Below, piece by piece: positions 59,948-64,000 of a DNA stretch of 64,000 nt. How positions within the stretch are numbered: the stretch's first letter is position 1; every line of letters begins with the position of its first letter. A program made the translations under genes and the position numbers. The notes beneath the pieces were generated by a model, which saw nothing but the letters and a program-made list of their open reading frames with translations, was not told the DNA's origin and did not search any database. The stretch comes from Tamarix chinensis (Eukaryota; Streptophyta; Magnoliopsida; Caryophyllales; Tamaricaceae): the NCBI GenBank assembly GCA_030549775.1, contig CM060175.1, positions 104,948,922 through 105,012,921 of the forward strand, read 5' to 3'.

Positions 59948-61545
59948 GTTACAGCTAGAACAACGACAACAACATGAGCAGCAGAGGAACGCGCTAGAGA
60001 TGAGTTTTGCAATACTACAGTAGACAACAAAGATGGTTGAAAGTCGTTGCCTTTGCTGAAGATGAAATACAGCTATAAAGACTTAAGTAACTATCTCACC
60101 CTGCAAGCAACAAACAAAAGAAGCAAAATCTTAGAAACTGAAACTCAATATGGCTGCGTTCATGTGTAAAGATTGATAACACTTAAGAGACAAAACTAAA
60201 ATTCACAATAGCAACAAAAACAACCAAACTAATAATTTACAATTCATTAAATGTACGTAGGGATCAAATTACTTCAACTTGGGCATCTTCATCAACGGAA
60301 TAACACTACCTAGACACAGCCATAGCAGAAAACCATAAGGGATAGAAGGAACAGGCAACAACAAGCCGAAAAGATTTGACAGATTGAACGCTCTACCTAT
60401 TCATCTAACTCGCTCTTAGCTCTCCGACAACTATCCTCTGCTAAACAAAGCCAGATCTCTGAATACCAAAAGTAACACAAAACGATCAACCAAGGCACAA
60501 AGAACACATTTGATACCCGACACAAGCAAGAACCTTATAACTGAATTACAAGGATCTGGTTACTGTAGTTTCATTTAAAACAGTACAATCAATTCCGCAT
60601 AGACCGCGGACAAGGTGATAGTATACAGACCAAGGTCGTTGAGGTGCACGAATTTATTATACTCCTTTGCCACCTAATTAACTCGTAAAAATAAGTCCAC
60701 TCTCTCCTTTTGACCTTCCCCAATTGGATTAATATTTTCGTGGACTTAACAGAGTCAAAAGAATACAAAGTTTGACCAATGTAACATAGACTTTTTGACA
60801 AATGGATCAAAGTCCATAAACTGTCATAACACCTAAAAAATTAAGCTTAAATTGATCTACCAACACCCTCGCTCGATAAGGCCAAGGAGAAAGAAGACGA
60901 AAACAATGAACTTGATGAAAGAATTTCATGAACCCTAATTTAATTTCAGACAAAAAAGAACACGCAGAAAAATGAGAAGCTTTGGATCCAATTGAGGAAC
61001 AAGAAAACAGAAAGTTTATCTCTTTTAGCTAACCATCCAATCGAATCTAGCTCGCGACAATTCTACAAAGCTTCGTCCGACTATCAAAAGGGGGGGAATC
61101 AAGAAGAACGAGAACATTCAGAAACAAAACATCAAAGAACAATTCAATAGAAGAAAGCCGACGCGCCTCTCTAAAGAGAATCAGTTAGAGTCTACGACCA
61201 ATGAAACAGAGCTACCAACATCAATACAATGAAGGAGATAAAAATCAAGAGGACCCATAAAAAACCCTCATATTTCTATCCAAAATTTGTTCTTTCCGCC
61301 ATTTCTGCAGAACTTCCTCCAAATAAGAAAAACTCAGAAAAATACAATTTTTCAACAAGAAAAAGGGGGTAGAAAAGCGAGAGAGCGCGAAGTTTGTATA
61401 CAAAAGTACCTGACTAATTCGTTGACGATGGGGGGCGAACAAATCAAGAATCAACAATAGTTGAATAACAGTCTTCAACTCTGACTTTTTTTACCGATGT
61501 TATTAGGTTTTGTGTAATTGTAGTTTCGAAATTTATTTCTAGCAG
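59948..61545 (-). other. 5' leader of the GRAS gene with one predicted intron (60101-61409)
   Basis: A donor CAG|GTACTTTTG at 61410/61409 and an acceptor TTTGTTTGTTGCTTGCAG ending at 60101 define a 1,309-bp intron. The spliced leader would be about 135 + 153 nt. Introns in the 5' UTR are common in PAT1-type GRAS genes. The transcription start near 61545 is inferred from the TATA box. No coding exon is seen inside. Confidence 0.65.
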
Positions 61546-61574
61546 CAGACAGGTAAGTAATCCAAGGTTCAGGC

Positions 61575-61580
61575 TTTATA
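61575..61580 (-). promoter_or_regulatory. TATA box of the GRAS gene
   Basis: TCAATATAAAGCC on minus, about 165 bp upstream of the predicted first splice donor. Confidence 0.6.
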
Positions 61581-61695
61581 TTGAGGAAAACGAAAGAACG
61601 CAGAAATTTGCCGGCAAAAATAAAATTAAATTATAAACAAGGGGCTGATGTGATGCTGTACTGTAGTGGGTTTCCTGAGGGAAAATGAGCCACGA

Positions 61696-61712
61696 TGACG
61701 GCAGCCGTGACG
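61696..61712 (-). promoter_or_regulatory. as-1-like pair of TGACG motifs upstream of the GRAS gene
   Basis: Two TGACG words (61696 and 61708 on plus) with starts 12 bp apart, the spacing of the as-1 element bound by TGA bZIP factors. The pair lies about 115-135 bp upstream of the TATA box. Binding is inferred. Confidence 0.45.
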
Positions 61713-64000
61713 GTAAACTAGGTCAGCATTGGAGCGCGTGGGCAAGGGTGGTTTTTAACTTTAAAAACCCTTCGAAAGGAAGGATGTGCTTGACGGAGTC
61801 AGGCCACAAACCTTTCTTTAAGGAATTCAGCGTTAGACGTCTTTCGTTCAATCTTATCTCGCCGACCACACGTTCGGGCAACATAGAGAACATTCATACT
61901 CCCTCCCTCTCTCTCTATAATTTTTCTTTTAAAATAAACTGTTACTTTAGACCTTTGACTTGGGTCTTAGTATTTGTGAAGCACGCGGCAAACTAGGGAA
62001 TATATATAGATACGCGCCGAGCGCTTTTTCCTGAAAATTATACTAGTACTGATTTTTTCATGGACTGGTGTATAGAAGTCGGGAAATATAGTTCCTCCAA
62101 GTTTCGCGACTCTAATTAAGACATAATAAGTTGCAAATTCGACTCTAAGGCACTATTTAATTCTAAAAAAATTTAGAAAAAAAATAAAAAATATATTTTT
62201 TTTCTTTAAATTTTTTTCAAAAAAAATTATATAATTAATCTTTATTAATTTTATACCATCTTTTTTTTCTATTTTATTATCTTATGTAAATCCAATATAA
62301 AAAATTATTTTACTCATCATTTTTTTTCTTTTCTTTAAAAATTTTCATGAACCAAATAGAGCATAACATATTTGATTTAGTCATAAAAATTAATTTTGGA
62401 TTTGAGAAATCTCTGGTTTGAATCTCTCCTCTTTATATTATAGTAATTTTATAATGGTAATCTTAATTCTAAAAAACATATAATTATTCACATGGACAAA
62501 ATAATTTATTAATATAATTGATGCATTGTATGTATCGCATACTAATTATTATTTTTTTGGCTAGAATTACCTCTTAAAGTTCATGTCATAAATGAACAAT
62601 TAAAGAATAAGTCGTATACCATCTGCAATTCAAAATATCAAAAAAAAATACAAATGATTTTTTTTATCAAGAGTAATCACTTGTGTGGCGCAAGATAATT
62701 ACTTGATTAATTAATATAATAATCAATATTATACATAGTACATAATCATTTCGTTTACTAAGATATATAATCACTCCATTTTTTCAAAGCGTATCTTGTT
62801 AATTAGATATATTCTGGTATATATTCTCAGCTTTGATAATAAATACTAATGCACTTTTTCTAAAATTTAAAAACTATATTTGTCAAAAGGTAAATTCCTA
62901 CCTTTGGTTCCCAACATCACTACCTTGGGATCTGGTAGATAAGGTAAATTATAGTATAAAAAATAAGAAATACTATAATATTGGTTTCCATAGAGTTAAC
63001 GCTTTTTTTTTTTTTCTTTTTTTCCAACAAAGTTATGCTTTGATTAGAAAAAAATGGTATTAGTAATTTGTTTCAAGGTAGAATTTTAGGTTGTATCCAT
63101 GACAAGAGAACATAAAATACTTGCAAAACGATTTGTACACTTATTTGAATATCCATAGGTTTTTTTATTGCTAGAAATTTTCATCATTCAAGTAATGTGA
63201 ATGTTAAAATTTATATTATTTATATTTTATACTATTAGCAACTTATAGCAACTCATATACTATTTTGATAGCCAAGAAAAATGGGATAGAAAGGTTTATG
63301 AGAAAGTGGCAAAGAAGGCACAAGTCATGTAAGAAGAAAAAGAAAGAAGTGGAGAAAAATGGCACTTTGGAAGAGCAATATGATGATGATGAGCTAGATA
63401 TTAGCATGACTTAGAAAGTAGGAGAAACAGTCTTCCTTATAGCTAAAAAGGATAAAGTCATATTAAGGAATTATCCAACCTAGGGGAAAAAAAAAGGTAG
63501 TGTGGTAGGTTAGGAATTTCAATTTTTGAGCTACATTATTGTTGGGGATGACCCTCTTTCTCTCGACTAAATAGTGGGATGACACACTCCCTTTGTTGGG
63601 ATGAAACACTCCCCTCTACTAGCTGAGTGTGGAAGACATGATCGAACACTCTTAAAATTTAATCCTTAAATTAATAATACAACTATAAGAAAATATGAAA
63701 GTAAATTGAAAGTACAAGAATGAAGATTTATGGACAAAAAAAATGGAAATTTTAAGTAAGTAGAAACAATGGGAGAAAAATGAGAGCTTACATACCTTTC
63801 ACAAATGGTTGTCATGAGGGTTTTTATACAATCCTTCATCCTTGACCAAATACTCAATCATCATTAGCTGATATAAAAGAAAAAAGAAAAAAAAAAGTTT
63901 CTACCTAACATCAATCAAAGTTAGTAAAAGTGTACAAGTTACCTCTTAAGGATCAACCCTGTCAACTCTTAAGTAGATAAGCTTAATGATTACCAAATCC
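61713..64000. other. Upstream intergenic DNA of the GRAS gene
   Basis: The first 300 bp are GC-richer, with a CTCTCTCTCTATAA word on plus (61907-61920) that could be a divergent promoter, but no gene follows. The rest is AT-rich. A plus-strand frame near 63270-63413 reads KNGIERFMRKWQRRHKSC followed by a lysine run and EEQYDDDELD, then a stop; it may be a relic but is not supported as a gene. Confidence 0.35.

Overview
This looks like a stretch of a flowering-plant nuclear genome, probably a dicot: AT-rich, no bacterial-type operons, one clear intronless plant transcription-factor CDS with a spliced 5' leader, a pseudogene of a plant cytosolic ascorbate peroxidase, and a very dense layer of LTR-retrotransposon, hAT and MITE debris. 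The species cannot be named from what I can see.

Layout. 1-6.55 kb: two remnants of long, non-coding LTR-type elements (H minus, A plus). 6.55-14.5 kb: a quieter region with unrecognised exon-like pieces on the minus strand (7.94-8.51 kb), two exons of a MATE transporter related to FRD3/DTX42/DTX43 (11.14-12.2 kb, minus, apparently an incomplete gene) and a GC-rich block near 14.2-14.5 kb. 14.5-17.3 kb: truncated element Z. 19.5-31.2 kb: a three-level nest, B inside C inside E, each level bounded by 5-bp target-site duplications (TSDs). 31.7-42.3 kb: a foldback MITE, a Ty3/gypsy reverse-transcriptase fragment, and a dead hAT transposase gene split by element D. 42.35-45.97 kb: element F with a perfect (GAA)n tract of about 188 bp. 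46.3-52.8 kb: a Ty3/gypsy retrotransposon (LTR, PBS, gag, protease, RT, all minus) broken by element G, by a Cassandra-like solo LTR carrying a 5S-rRNA-derived segment, and apparently by a hAT-like MITE. 53-56.4 kb: very AT-rich intergenic DNA. 56.83-57.73 kb: intronless ascorbate peroxidase retropseudogene. 57.87-61.6 kb (minus): the one convincingly intact gene, a PAT1-subfamily GRAS regulator of 574 aa with a predicted 1.3-kb 5' UTR intron, TATA box and poly(A) signal. 61.6-64 kb: its upstream region, with an as-1-like TGACG pair, then AT-rich DNA.

The most unusual feature is the family of long elements (A-H, Z; intact ones about 2.8-4.9 kb). They start TG/TR and end CA or a mutated CA, have 5-bp TSDs, contain no coding domains and no internal direct LTRs, and so read best as solo LTRs of retrotransposons with giant LTRs. 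Eight of the nine (all but Z, which is truncated on that side) retain an array of a short, nearly palindromic motif (core CTATAATAGTGG, spaced about 50-60 bp). In the seven that also retain the 3' side, the array is followed by a conserved block containing a potential hairpin. That shared layout is the main candidate here for an undescribed functional module.
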